NCBI RefSeq assembly: GCF_014490725.1
Contig: NZ_JACOQL010000002.1
Coordinates: 434,001-498,000 of the forward strand
Source: Paracoccus amoyensis
GTDB taxonomy: Bacteria > Pseudomonadota > Alphaproteobacteria > Rhodobacterales > Rhodobacteraceae
Length of the DNA: 64,000 bases
Direction: 5' to 3'
Position numbers and translations under genes: made by a program. The notes beneath the pieces were generated by a model that saw nothing but the letters and a program-made list of their open reading frames with translations, was not told the origin of the DNA and ran no database searches. Positions 18,571 to 28,396 of the stretch are shown piece by piece. How positions within the stretch are numbered: the stretch's first letter is position 1; each line of letters starts with the position of its first letter.

Positions 18571-20058
18571 ATGACGGCGGCAACATGGGCAGGTGGGGTG
18601 GCGCTGGCGCTGATTTTGTCAGCGACTGCGGCAAATGCACAGGTCGAGATCAAGCAATATGATGATGGCGGCGTCTATGAAGGGACGTTCCGCAATGGCC
18701 TGAAACACGGGCGCGGCACCTATACGCTGCCGAACGGCTTTCGCTATGAAGGCGACTGGATGAACAATCAGATCCTTGGGCAGGGCAAGGCGACCTATCC
18801 CAACGGTTCAGTCTATGAAGGCCAATTTGCCGAAGGTAAACCGAGCGGCACCGGCAAGATCACTTATGCCGATGGCGGCACTTATGAAGGTGACTGGATC
18901 AACGGCGACATCACCGGCCAGGGTGTGGCCCGTTACGCCAATGGCAGCGTTTATACCGGCCAGTTCGTCAAGGGGCTGCATCAGGGCAAAGGCACGCTGA
19001 CCCAGACCAACGGCTACAAATACGAAGGCGACTGGAATGCGGGCGTCAAGGAAGGTCAGGGCAAGATCACCTATCCCGACAGCGCCGTTTACGAAGGCGG
19101 CATGCTGGCCGGGCAGCGTGCGGGCAAGGGCAAGCTGGTCATGGCCGATGGCATGACCTATGACGGCATCTGGTCGGCGGGGCAGATGTCGGGCACCGGC
19201 GTGCTGGTTCAGTCCTCGGGCGACAAATACGAGGGTGAGATGCGCAATGGCCGCCGGGAAGGCAAGGGCATCGCGACCTATCAGAACGGCGATGTCTATG
19301 ATGGTGTCTTCTCGTCGGACCGCCGCCATGGTCAGGGCACGTTCACCGGCACCGATGGCTATGTCTATTCCGGGTCTTGGGTCGAAGGCCGGATGGAGGG
19401 TCGGGGTCAGATCACCTATCCCGACGGGTCGGTCTATGTGGGTGAGATGAAGGCAGACCGCCCGAATGGCACGGGCAAGATCACCTATACCGACGGGTCG
19501 ACCTATGAAGGCAACTGGGCGGACGGCGTGATCCAGGGCGAGGGGAAGGCCGTTTACGGCAATCAGGTCATCTATGAGGGCGGTTTCCGCAATGCCCGCA
19601 GCGACGGGCAGGGCCGGATCACCTATCCCGACGGTTACGTTTATACCGGGGCCTGGAAGGAAGGGCAGCGGCATGGCGAGGGTCAGGCCACCTATGCCGA
19701 TGGCAGCGTCTATACTGGCGGTTTCGTGAATGGCCTGCGCGAAGGCCAGGGCAAGCTGACAGCCCCCGACGGCTTCATCTATGAAGGCGGCTGGAAAACC
19801 GGAGAGATCGACGGCAGCGGCGTCGCCACCTATGCCAGCGGCGACACCTATGAGGGAGAGTTCGCTGCCGGCAAGCGTCAGGGGCAGGGCGTCATGCGCT
19901 ATGCCAGCGGCGAGGTCGCATCGGGTGAGTGGGACGAAAACCGGCTTGTGGATGGCGATGATGCGATGCCGGACGCGGGTGAAGCGGTCGAGAACGCACA
20001 GGATGCGCAGCAAAACGTGACGCCGGGTCTGCCGGAAGAAAACCAGCCGTCACCGTAA
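18571..20058 (+). CDS. Exported MORN-repeat protein
   Basis: The 495-residue protein begins with a signal peptide (cleavage likely after ANA, residue 23). From residue 32 there are 18 back-to-back 23-residue MORN units of the form x-G-x-x-Y-x-G-x-w-x-x-G-x-x-x-G-x-G, then a partial nineteenth with A-S-G in place of Y-x-G. An acidic tail follows (DDAMPDAGEAVENAQDAQQN). Such arrays form long beta structures, but the role of exported bacterial versions is unknown. Its 3' end overlaps the convergent serine hydrolase gene by nine bases. Confidence 0.88.
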   Translation: MTAATWAGGVALALILSATAANAQVEIKQYDDGGVYEGTFRNGLKHGRGTYTLPNGFRYEGDWMNNQILGQGKATYPNGSVYEGQFAEGKPSGTGKITYADGGTYEGDWINGDITGQGVARYANGSVYTGQFVKGLHQGKGTLTQTNGYKYEGDWNAGVKEGQGKITYPDSAVYEGGMLAGQRAGKGKLVMADGMTYDGIWSAGQMSGTGVLVQSSGDKYEGEMRNGRREGKGIATYQNGDVYDGVFSSDRRHGQGTFTGTDGYVYSGSWVEGRMEGRGQITYPDGSVYVGEMKADRPNGTGKITYTDGSTYEGNWADGVIQGEGKAVYGNQVIYEGGFRNARSDGQGRITYPDGYVYTGAWKEGQRHGEGQATYADGSVYTGGFVNGLREGQGKLTAPDGFIYEGGWKTGEIDGSGVATYASGDTYEGEFAAGKRQGQGVMRYASGEVASGEWDENRLVDGDDAMPDAGEAVENAQDAQQNVTPGLPEENQPSP

Positions 20059-20928
20059 TCCGGTGGCCAATCGGACGGCCTGATATTCTGCGGCGCCCTC
20101 ATCCGTGCCATGAATGAATGTGGCCACTGTGGGCGCGTTGGGCATGTCTGGAAAATGGTAGATGGCATTGGTGCTGAACGGTCCGCCGCCTGTATGGCCG
20201 ATGGCGAGCCCGGCCCCTTGCATCCGCCCGATCATCAGTCCCAGTCCATAGCCGCAGCTTTGCCATGGCCGCCCCTGCAGTGCCCCGCCCACAGGCAGCG
20301 CATCCAGCATTTTTCGCGTCAGGCTGGGCGCCAGAAGTTCGCCTGACATCAGGGCGTGCAGGATGCGGGCGGCCTCGGCCGCGTTGCCGATCAGACAGCC
20401 GTGATAAACCCATGCCGGGTTGTAGTTGGCAGCTTCGGGCCAATGCAGCCCGGCGAAATCTTGCTGCGCGGTGGCCAGACGGACCGTTTTCAGCCCCAGT
20501 GGCCGGCAGATCAGCCGTTGCACCATATCGCCAAAAACTTCGTCGGCGCAGTGCTGCAGATGATCACGCGCGAACATGTAGCCGATGTTGGAATAGGTCC
20601 AGCCATCCGTTCGGGCCGGGAGCGCCGTCGCAACCCGATCCAACATGTCTTGCGCGGTCCAAGGCAGGCCGCCCCCCGCGACGGCGCGATGGTAATCGGG
20701 CAGTTGCCCGTAATCCGGCAGCCGGGCATCATGGCGCAGCAGTTCCCACATGGAGAAGCTTTGATCGGGCAGGGTTGCATCCAGATCCAGCCTGCCAGCC
20801 TGCATCAGCTTCATCGCACAGATGGCGATGATGGTTTTGGTAAAGCTCCAATAAGGAAAGCGGGCATCGGGGGGGCCGCTGGCCGCGCTGCCATTCGTCG
20901 TCAGAACGCTGGCGTGAAGCTCAACCAC
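20050..20928 (-). CDS. Serine hydrolase, beta-lactamase/PBP-like fold
   Basis: The 292-residue protein of the beta-lactamase-related family carries S-x-x-K (S28-F-T-K31), Y-S-N (Y112-N114) and HTGGG near residue 250, the three active-site motifs of class C-like serine hydrolases. No signal peptide is seen, so it is probably cytoplasmic; an esterase or peptidase role is more likely than antibiotic resistance. This is inference. It converges on the MORN gene with a nine-base overlap, and no terminator is visible between them. Confidence 0.82.
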   Translation of the reverse strand: MVELHASVLTTNGSAASGPPDARFPYWSFTKTIIAICAMKLMQAGRLDLDATLPDQSFSMWELLRHDARLPDYGQLPDYHRAVAGGGLPWTAQDMLDRVATALPARTDGWTYSNIGYMFARDHLQHCADEVFGDMVQRLICRPLGLKTVRLATAQQDFAGLHWPEAANYNPAWVYHGCLIGNAAEAARILHALMSGELLAPSLTRKMLDALPVGGALQGRPWQSCGYGLGLMIGRMQGAGLAIGHTGGGPFSTNAIYHFPDMPNAPTVATFIHGTDEGAAEYQAVRLATGLR

Positions 20929-21236
20929 GATCTGTCACCTCACAGCCAGCAATAGGCCGCCGTGCAGCAAAAAGGGGACAGCTTTTCCCAAACATCCGAC
21001 GCTCCTGCTGAATGGGATGCGGTTATTTGACCGTAAGCACCGGAAATGGCCAATGGCTTTGATACCGGTGAGCCTTTTCTCGCAAGACCAATCCTCCCGC
21101 CGCCGCTTTGATGCCGATCCGCGTCAACACGACCGAGACACACCTGCATTGCCGTCGGATGAAACCGGTTCATCTCCCGGTCCTGAGGGCGGAGCCATGA
21201 TGGCGCGATTCCGTCCTTGACGCGGACTGCGACCAA
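20929..21236. other. Non-coding stretch between serine hydrolase and tonB
   Basis: The 308 bases upstream of the serine hydrolase and downstream of tonB contain only short ORFs with unnatural compositions. I found no tRNA-like fold, terminator or repeat. It should hold the serine hydrolase promoter. Confidence 0.4.
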
Positions 21237-22075
<839 letters not shown>

Positions 22076-22079
<4 letters not shown>

Positions 22080-22552
22080 TGCGCCGCTGCCTCATTTGCT
22101 GGTGTGACGGGTGTTGCGCCCGCAGTCGGAGCCACGGTGCTTTCCAACCCGACAAGCGCGATCTTCAGATAGCCATTGTCGCGCATGGAGTTCATCACAT
22201 CCATCAGATCGCCATAGGCGACCTCTTTATCGGCGCGCAGAAAAATCCGCTCTTCCTTGTTGTTGTTCGTCACTTTGGCCAAAGCCGGGCCAAGGGCGCT
22301 GACCGGAAGGTTGTCATTGCCGATGGACAGCGTCAGGTCGGGTTGAACCGTGATAAAGACGGGCTGCTGTGGACGATCGGCCGGGGTCGCGTTGGATACC
22401 GGCAGGTCCACATTGATATCGACCGTCGCCAGCGGGGCCGCGACCATGAAGATGATCAGCAGCACCAGCATCACGTCGATAAAGGGCGTGACGTTGATTT
22501 CGTGGTTTTCAACCAGATCGTCGCCCTGGGATTCGCGGATACCACCGGCCAT
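22076..22552 (-). CDS. exbD: Biopolymer transport protein ExbD
   Basis: The 158-residue component of the TonB motor has a single membrane helix, FIDVMLVLLIIFMV, carrying the essential aspartate D26 (E. coli D25). A periplasmic domain (IFLRADKEVAYGDLMDVMN) follows. The last 20 or so residues are an Ala/Thr/Pro-rich extension. It lies three bases after the exbB stop and overlaps tonB. Confidence 0.94.
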
Positions 22553-22555
22553 GGA

Positions 22556-23671
22556 TCAAACCTCCCGGTTGGTGGCTGCGGGCGTGGTCATGCCGCGAAA
22601 GTCCAGATCGCGGCTAACCATGCGGCGCACGCCTGCGGCGGCATTGGCAAGACGCAGGCGATACCCGGTGATCGCGCGGGCGAAGACGTTATAGATCACA
22701 ACGGCGGGAATGGCCGCGACCAGACCGATGGCGGTGGCCAGTAGCGCCTCGGCGATACCGGGGGCGACGACGGCCAGATTGGTCGTCTGCGATTCTGAAA
22801 TCCCGATAAAGGCGTTCATGATCCCCCAGACGGTGCCGAACAGACCAACGAAAGGCGCGGTAGAGCCGATGGTTGCCAGAACCCCGGTGCCACGCGCCAT
22901 GCGGCGACCGGCGACAGCCTCGACCCGGTCCAGATGCGAATCGACCCGCTCTTTCAGCCCGTCGTCACCTGCCTGATCGACGGCGATCAGCGATCGGTCA
23001 TATTCGTCGGCAGCAGCGCGGATCATGCGCGAAACAGGGTCTGTGCGTGTGCCGGTTGCAGATACGGCGTCGGACAGGGTGGCGGCCCGTGCAACGCGCT
23101 TGATGCCAGCTTCGGCCCGCGAACTTGCACCCCACAGTTCCAACATCTTGGCGACCAGAACAGTCCAGGTCACGACCGAGGCGAATGCCAGCCCGACCAT
23201 CACCGCCTTGACGACCCAATCGGCAGCCCAGAACATCCCCATGGGCGACAGGTTATGTGGCAGGTTAGGGTCGCGTGTGTCTGACGGGGGCATCACAGGG
23301 GCCAATGCGTCCTGCACCGACTGCGGCAGGATGCTGGTTTCCTCTGCGGGTTCTGGGGTGGGTTCTGGGGCGGGTTCTGGGGTGGTTTCCGCGACGGGCG
23401 CCTGTGCCTCTGGCTCTGCTGGTGCGGGCGCCTCTGCCTGTGCGGGCACCTCTGCCTGTGCGGGCGCCTCTGCTGGTGCGCCTTGCTGCGGGGGAACGGT
23501 TGTCTGTGCCGCCGGCGCCTGCTGTGCTGGCGCTTCGCCTTGTGCGGCGGGGGCGGTCACTTCTGGGGTCGAAGGCGATGTTTGCTGCTGTGCAGCCACA
23601 GGTGACGCCACCAGACAGGCAAGCGTGACAGCGATACCAGCACCAAGGCGCGACAGCGGCATATGACTCAT
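22556..23671 (-). CDS. exbB: ExbB proton-channel protein with long N-terminal extension
   Basis: The 371-residue MotA/TolQ/ExbB family protein has its ExbB core from about residue 130, with three membrane segments. [20 protein letters not shown] is characteristic. Before this come a signal-like segment ending VAAQ and about 90 residues made almost only of A, P, E, Q and T ([15 protein letters not shown]). Such extended ExbB proteins occur in other alphaproteobacteria, but the low-complexity part is long here. AAGGA precedes the ATG at 23671, and homology also supports that start. Confidence 0.9.
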   Translation of the reverse strand: MSHMPLSRLGAGIAVTLACLVASPVAAQQQTSPSTPEVTAPAAQGEAPAQQAPAAQTTVPPQQGAPAEAPAQAEVPAQAEAPAPAEPEAQAPVAETTPEPAPEPTPEPAEETSILPQSVQDALAPVMPPSDTRDPNLPHNLSPMGMFWAADWVVKAVMVGLAFASVVTWTVLVAKMLELWGASSRAEAGIKRVARAATLSDAVSATGTRTDPVSRMIRAAADEYDRSLIAVDQAGDDGLKERVDSHLDRVEAVAGRRMARGTGVLATIGSTAPFVGLFGTVWGIMNAFIGISESQTTNLAVVAPGIAEALLATAIGLVAAIPAVVIYNVFARAITGYRLRLANAAAGVRRMVSRDLDFRGMTTPAATNREV

Positions 23672-23863
23672 GATGTTCCTTGTCTCTTTCCGCATTCGAT
23701 TCTGCCGCAAGGTGGGAATTGCATGCACAGGCGCAGAACAATTCCGAATGACCCTTAGGGCGACTTTGCCTCCGTATCGAACGTCAGGGTAAAATTGTCA
23801 ACTATTCGGCGGAGCTTGCAAATAGGGCGATTTTTGGACAGGCCGAAAAAATGCTTTGGGTGA

Positions 23864-23890
23864 TGTCACAATCAGTGATCATGCGGCGTC
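23864..23890 (+). promoter_or_regulatory. Putative ECF41 sigma-factor promoter
   Basis: TGTCACA (23864-23870), 16 bases, then CGTC (23887-23890). This is the -35/-10 pattern I recall for the ECF41 group, with the right spacing. It lies 30 bases before the ATG of the CMD-like gene, which is followed by an ECF41-type sigma gene, so the context supports autoregulation. Confidence 0.6.
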
Positions 23891-23920
23891 ATATTCGTAT
23901 CAATATTGAAAGGACGATCC

Positions 23921-24382
23921 ATGTCACCTCGGATAATCGATTATTTGAAGCGGGCCGATGCCGGTTTCAAACCTGTCATTGCCTTGGAGAATGCCTTGAA
24001 AAACAGTCCGTTAGAGGCGCCTTTGCTGCATCTGGTCAAGCTGCGTGCATCGCAGATCAACGGCTGCGCCTATTGCATCCACATGCACACGTCCGAGGCG
24101 CTGCGCGACGGGGAAAAGCCGATCCGGCTGTATATGCTGACCGCATGGCGTGAAAGCCATCTGTATTCCGCAAGAGAGCGTGCGGCCCTTGCCTGGACGG
24201 AATCGCTGACCCGCTTGGCGGAAACTGGCGCACCGGATGAGGATTGGGCCTTGGTTCAGGCTGAATTCAACGCGGATGAGGCATCATGGTTGTCGCTGGC
24301 CATCGGCGCGATCAATCTGTGGAACCGGGTGCAGGTCGGCTTCCGCGCCGCACATCCGGCCGAATTGCCGAATGTCGGCTGA
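23921..24382 (+). CDS. Carboxymuconolactone decarboxylase / AhpD-like protein
   Basis: The 153-residue protein of the CMD/AhpD superfamily has the redox motif C49-A-Y-C52-x-x-x-H56 in INGCAYCIHMHTSEA, typical of small alkylhydroperoxidase-like proteins. It probably handles peroxide or another small oxidant, but its substrate is unknown. The ATG at 23921 is preceded by AAGGA; an in-frame TTG at 23906 is rejected. The last 11 bases overlap the sigma-factor start at 24372. Genes of this family are the usual partners of ECF41 sigma factors. Confidence 0.88.
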   Translation: MSPRIIDYLKRADAGFKPVIALENALKNSPLEAPLLHLVKLRASQINGCAYCIHMHTSEALRDGEKPIRLYMLTAWRESHLYSARERAALAWTESLTRLAETGAPDEDWALVQAEFNADEASWLSLAIGAINLWNRVQVGFRAAHPAELPNVG

Positions 24383-25231
24383 GTCCGACACCGATATCTT
24401 CGAGGCGCAGCGACCCCGTCTGCTGCGCCTTGGTTATCGCATGCTGGGGTCGCATCACGAGGCCGAAGACGTCGTGCAAGAGGCTTGGCTGCGGTGGAAC
24501 CGCACGGATCGTGGACAGATTGCCAGCCCTGCGGCGTGGTTGACGCGCGTCGTGACCCGCGCGTGCATTGACCAGATGCGGTCGGCCCGACATCGTCGAG
24601 AGGTCTATCCCGGCACATGGTTGCCGAACCGTTGATCGAGCCTGCAGACGACAACTTGCGGCAAGATAACCTGACCCTGACATTGATGCTGGCGCTGGAG
24701 CGGCTGTCACCTTTGGAACGCGCGGCATTTCTGTTGCACGATGTGTTCGGTCAATCCTTGGGCGAGGTTGCGCAAACCATCGGGCGCAGCGCTGATGCGA
24801 CCCGGCAATTGGCCTCGCGCGCGCGGACCCATGTGCGTGCCGAACAGCCGCGTTATCAACTGGCCCCCGATGATGCGCAGAAATTCGTTCAGGCCTTCTT
24901 TGCGGCCTGCAAGACCGGTGATCCCGTCTCGCTTGGGGCGATGCTGGCGCAGGATGCGGCATTGCTGTCTGACGGCGGCGGCAAGGTGACGGCCTATACG
25001 AATGTCATCCATGGCAAGGATAAATTGCTGCGCCTGTATGGCGGCCTTGCCCGCAAAGCCGGTGACCAGAATGAGCTTTTGGGCGTCGTCTCGATCGACG
25101 GGCTTCCGGGCTTTGTCAGCCGCGTCAGCGGTGTCCTGCAAACAACCGCGCTTGAGATCGAGGAGGGCGTGGTCAAAGCCATCTACGTCACCCGCAATCC
25201 GGACAAACTGATGCATCTGCCGCTGCAATAG
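24372..25231 (+). pseudogene. ECF41-type sigma factor with a single-base frameshift
   Basis: Two adjacent frames together make one ECF41 sigma factor. The first (24372-24635) holds sigma region 2 (LLRLGYRMLGSHHEAEDVVQEAWLRW) and ends ...REVYPGTWLP. The second, entered near 24625, starts EPLIEPADD, with region 4 (LSPLERAAFLLHDVFGQSLGEVA). It continues with an SnoaL-like tail carrying DGGGK and NPDKL, both ECF41 hallmarks. Adding one base where CCGAA should read CCGGAA joins them into 286 residues, the family's size. The gene is either broken or carries an assembly error. An ATG at 24617 might allow a separate C-terminal product. Confidence 0.82.
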
Positions 25232-25270
25232 GCGCTTGCGACGCAGCATTGGCTGGCCCACAGTCTGGCC

Positions 25271-25885
25271 ATGGAACGTTATCCCGCCATCATCCTTGCC
25301 GGAGGGCGCGCCACCCGCATGGGGGGCGGGGATAAACCCATGCGGATGCTTGGCGATCAGCCAATGCTTCACCACATCATTGACCGGCTTCGGCCACAAT
25401 CGGGGACCATTGCGCTAAACGCCAATGGCGATCCATCGCGTTTTGCGACATACGGATTGCCGGTGATTGCGGATTCGCTGCCGAATTATCCGGGGCCGCT
25501 GGCCGGTATTCTGGCGGGCATGGATTGGGCCGCCGGTCTGAATGCAACGGCAATTCTGACCGCCGCGGGGGATACGCCGTTCTTTCCACATGACCTGCTG
25601 GACAAATTCACGGCATCCTATGACGGCCAGCATCCGGTGCTGGCAGCGAGCCGTGACGCCGATGGCAACCTTGCACAGCATCCGATCTTCGGCCTTTGGC
25701 CAACGCGACTGCGGGACGAATTGCGGGCGTATCTGCTGGCGGGCTATCGCCGGGTGCGTGATTTCGCGGACCGAAATGGCGCAGAAATTGCGGTCTGGGA
25801 TGCCGGAAAGATCGATCCGTTTTTCAATGTGAACACAGGCGACGATCTCAGCCGCGCCCGGCAACTTATTGAAAAACCTGACTGA
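25271..25885 (+). CDS. mobA: Molybdenum cofactor guanylyltransferase MobA
   Basis: The 204-residue cytoplasmic enzyme attaches GMP to molybdopterin to form the bis-MGD cofactor of DMSO-reductase-family enzymes. The nucleotide-binding start IILAGGRATRMGGGDKPM at residues 7-24 is diagnostic. GPLAGILAGMDWA and TAAGDTPFFP follow, and the end FFNVNTGDDLSRA is typical. No strong Shine-Dalgarno is visible before the ATG at 25271. The gene starts 39 bases after the sigma-factor stop; nothing suggests a shared function. Confidence 0.92.
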   Translation: MERYPAIILAGGRATRMGGGDKPMRMLGDQPMLHHIIDRLRPQSGTIALNANGDPSRFATYGLPVIADSLPNYPGPLAGILAGMDWAAGLNATAILTAAGDTPFFPHDLLDKFTASYDGQHPVLAASRDADGNLAQHPIFGLWPTRLRDELRAYLLAGYRRVRDFADRNGAEIAVWDAGKIDPFFNVNTGDDLSRARQLIEKPD

Positions 25886-26303
25886 CTGAAACGAAATCGC
25901 GGCATTTTTCGTGACGGGCCATTATCCGACAAAACTTATCAACCATTTGTTTTTAAAGATTTTTCTTGACCTATGGCGACGGGTGCCCTATCTGTGCAAA
26001 CAAGATAGCAAGCCAGCAGTAACGCCAGCCAGCAATCCCGAAATCCCGCCATTTCGATCTGTCACCAAGCCAGCCACCTTTTCTGTCGCCAGCGCGGCAG
26101 CGGTGCGAAAGGCGCGTTTCCGCAATCCGAATTATCCAAGGCTTGCGGAATTTTTCCCCCTGCATCATTCTTTGATGATAAAAAATGTTTGCCCCCTTTG
26201 GCGGCTACCACCGCCGGGGCCTGTCCCTCGTGCCGCGTTCAAAGTTGAACTTACAGGTGACCATCACAGGGCTGAGGGACTTCAAAACAGGGAAGTCTTG
26301 TTC
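25886..26303. other. Long leader region upstream of cfa
   Basis: These 418 bases are AT-richer at the start (25900-25970) and contain a promoter-like pair (25966-25994). An ORF runs through in frame with cfa from 25911, but its translation is not protein-like, so I read it as an untranslated leader of about 300 bases. I see no riboswitch fold I can name. A short CATCA/TGATG hairpin followed by A-residues lies near 26162-26180. Confidence 0.4.
25966..25994 (+). promoter_or_regulatory. Putative housekeeping promoter for cfa
   Basis: TTGACC (25966-25971), 17 bases, then TATCTG (25989-25994). Both hexamers are near the sigma-70 consensus with ideal spacing, in an AT-rich context. Transcription would start about 300 bases before the cfa ATG. 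Confidence 0.45.
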
Positions 26304-27464
26304 ATGCTGTTTGAAAGCCGCCTGACCAGCCAGTTTCTGGACGCAGTCGCCCAGATCCAGCACGGCACGCTGGCGATCACGACGCCAGATGGGGTTTTGC
26401 ACGAATTTCAGGGCCCGCATCCCGGCCCGCATGGTGACCTGGCCATTCACGACTGGCGTGCCATCGCAGCCCTTGCGGCGCGGGGCGATATTGGCATGAC
26501 CGAAGCATATCGCGACCACTGGTGCGATACCCGCGATCTCGAGGCGTTGATCATGGTCGCCATGCTGAATATCGACGCCCTGCACCCCTATATCTTTGGC
26601 CGCCGCTGGCAGGCGCTGATCACCAGGGCGCTTTACGCGCTGAACCGTAACAGCCGGTCGGGCGCAAAGCGGAACATTCGGGCGCATTACGATCTGGGAA
26701 ACGATTTTTACAGTCTGTGGCTGGATGAAAGCATGACCTATTCATCCGCGCTGTTTCAGCCGGATGACGATTTGCACATGGCGCAGCAGCGAAAATATGA
26801 CCGGATCATCGACCATCTGGCGGGCGCATCCGGCAGGCTGCTGGAAATCGGCTGTGGCTGGGGCGGTTTTGCCGAACGCGCGTTGGAGCGGGGGGATTTT
26901 GCGCCGAAGGGCCTGACGCTATCGCACGAACAGGCCGATTATGCCCGCGAACGCCTTGGCCCCCATGCCGATATTGCCTTGCAGGATTATCGCGATGAAA
27001 CCAGCCGCTATGATCATGTCGTCTCGATCGAGATGTTCGAGGCGGTGGGCGAACGATACTGGCCGACCTATTTCGGCAAACTGGCACAGGTGCTGTCAGA
27101 CAAGGGCCGCGCGATGATCCAGACGATCACGATTGCCGATGACTTGTTCAATGTCTATCGCCGGGGGCCGGATATGATCCGCAGTTTCATCTTTCCGGGC
27201 GGCATGCTGCCCTCGCCCAGCCGGTTCGAGGCCGAGGCATCGCGGGCAGGTTTGCGGATCGAGGAAAGCTTCAACTTCGGCTTCAGCTATGCCCGCACCT
27301 TGCGTGAATGGCTGAAGCGTTTCGATCTGTGTCAGGTTCAGGTCAGGGCGATGGGCTTTGATGATGAATTTATCCGCGTCTGGCGCATGTATCTGGCGGC
27401 TTGTGCCGCATCTTTTGCCACAGGTCGCACGGATGTGGTGCAGTATCAGCTTTCCCATGCCTGA
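26304..27464 (+). CDS. cfa: Cyclopropane-fatty-acyl-phospholipid synthase family methyltransferase
   Basis: The 386-residue SAM-dependent enzyme should add a methylene group to unsaturated acyl chains of membrane phospholipids. A CFA N-terminal region precedes NIRAHYDLGNDFYSLWLDESMTYSSA, a hallmark of the family. The SAM motif is LEIGCGWGGFAERA, and VSIEMFEAVGERYW follows. The start is uncertain: the ATG at 26304 or the TTG six bases upstream, which is better spaced from AGGGA. The frame's extension to 25911 is rejected as not protein-like. Confidence 0.88.
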   Translation: MLFESRLTSQFLDAVAQIQHGTLAITTPDGVLHEFQGPHPGPHGDLAIHDWRAIAALAARGDIGMTEAYRDHWCDTRDLEALIMVAMLNIDALHPYIFGRRWQALITRALYALNRNSRSGAKRNIRAHYDLGNDFYSLWLDESMTYSSALFQPDDDLHMAQQRKYDRIIDHLAGASGRLLEIGCGWGGFAERALERGDFAPKGLTLSHEQADYARERLGPHADIALQDYRDETSRYDHVVSIEMFEAVGERYWPTYFGKLAQVLSDKGRAMIQTITIADDLFNVYRRGPDMIRSFIFPGGMLPSPSRFEAEASRAGLRIEESFNFGFSYARTLREWLKRFDLCQVQVRAMGFDDEFIRVWRMYLAACAASFATGRTDVVQYQLSHA

Positions 27465-27524
27465 CAGGATTGTTTGTCGGATCACGGATGATATAGCTGA
27501 CACCTGTTCCAGAAGGGTTTTTCC

Positions 27525-28286
27525 GTGCCTGATGCTGATCCCGCCACCGGCTTTGTCTCACTTGTCTCGGCAGGGCCGGGCGATCCGGAATTGCTGACCT
27601 TGAAAGCCGTCAACCGACTGGCGCTGGCCGATGTGGTGCTGTTTGACGATCTGGCCTCTGGCCCGGTGCTGGATCACGTCAATCCAAAGGCAGAACTGAT
27701 TTCCGTGGGGAAAAGGGCCGGGCGCCCTTCTGCCCGGCAAGAGCATGTGAACATGCAACTGGTCAGCCATGCGCAGATGGGGCGACGGGTCGTGCGGCTG
27801 AAATCCGGCGATTCCGGTATTTTCGGACGGCTGGAAGAAGAGCTGATCGCCCTGACCGAAGCGGGCATCCCGTTCGAAATCATTCCGGGCGTCACCTCGG
27901 CCAGCGCGGCGGCCGCCGCCGCAGGGATTCCGCTGACCCGTCGTCTGACAGCACGGCGGTTGCAATTTGTGACAGGGGCGGACGTCACGGGGCAATTGCC
28001 TGACGATATCAACTGGACCGCCATCGCCGATCCCAAAGTCACCACGGTGGTTTTCATGGGTCAGCGCAGTTTCCCCGAACTGGCCAAAGGGCTGCGTGCC
28101 CATGGTTTGCCCGGCAGCACCCCGGCCTTGTTTGCCGAGGCTGTCGGCCATCCGCATCAACGTCTTTTGCGCACAACGGTCGAGGAACTGGCCCGGATGC
28201 TGCAGGATGCCCAGGTGACGCAGCCGGGGTTGATCCTCTATGGCCCGCTGGCTTTTTCTGAGTCGGAAAAGACTCTAATTAAATAA
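27525..28286 (+). CDS. cobA: Uroporphyrinogen-III C-methyltransferase
   Basis: The 253-residue tetrapyrrole methylase doubly methylates uroporphyrinogen III to precorrin-2, the branch point to sirohaem and cobalamin. VSLVSAGPGDPELLTLKAVN at the start, VRLKSGDSGIFGRLEEE and IPGVTSASAAAAAAGIPLTRR are diagnostic. The start is GTG behind AAGGG at a seven-base spacing. There are no other sirohaem or cobalamin genes beside it; a CbiX-like chelatase gene is 31 kb away, at 59352. Confidence 0.93.
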   Translation: MPDADPATGFVSLVSAGPGDPELLTLKAVNRLALADVVLFDDLASGPVLDHVNPKAELISVGKRAGRPSARQEHVNMQLVSHAQMGRRVVRLKSGDSGIFGRLEEELIALTEAGIPFEIIPGVTSASAAAAAAGIPLTRRLTARRLQFVTGADVTGQLPDDINWTAIADPKVTTVVFMGQRSFPELAKGLRAHGLPGSTPALFAEAVGHPHQRLLRTTVEELARMLQDAQVTQPGLILYGPLAFSESEKTLIK

Positions 28287-28315
28287 AATTTGCATCAAAT
28301 CCTGCTTGAAAAGCT

Positions 28316-28344
28316 CCCGCTTGATTGCAGAATTCAAGCGCGGG
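28316..28344. promoter_or_regulatory. Inverted repeat upstream of the RTX gene
   Basis: CCCGCTTGA (28316-28324) and TCAAGCGCGGG (28334-28344) form a hairpin with a two-base bulge and a nine-base loop. It sits about 50 bases before the RTX start and 30 after cobA. It could be an operator or an incomplete terminator; there is no T-tract. Confidence 0.35.
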
Positions 28345-28396
28345 TTACAGCCGAAACACCTAGCTTGCCTGCCTGTATGTCCAACGCGGTCGGGCG

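Noticed and set aside
18664..19965. Regular 69-base periodicity as a possible DNA repeat element
   Set aside because: It is explained fully by the 23-residue MORN repeats of the exported protein.
20050..20928. Beta-lactamase conferring resistance
   Set aside because: The motifs fit the broad serine-hydrolase family, but there is no signal peptide, so a periplasmic antibiotic-degrading role is not supported.
26162..26180. Hairpin CATCA/TGATG followed by A-residues as a terminator or riboswitch expression platform
   Set aside because: The stem is only five weak pairs and the run is A rather than T on the coding strand.
25911..26303. Cfa with a 131-residue N-terminal extension
   Set aside because: The extra sequence has atypical composition and no domain, and it overlaps the likely promoter.
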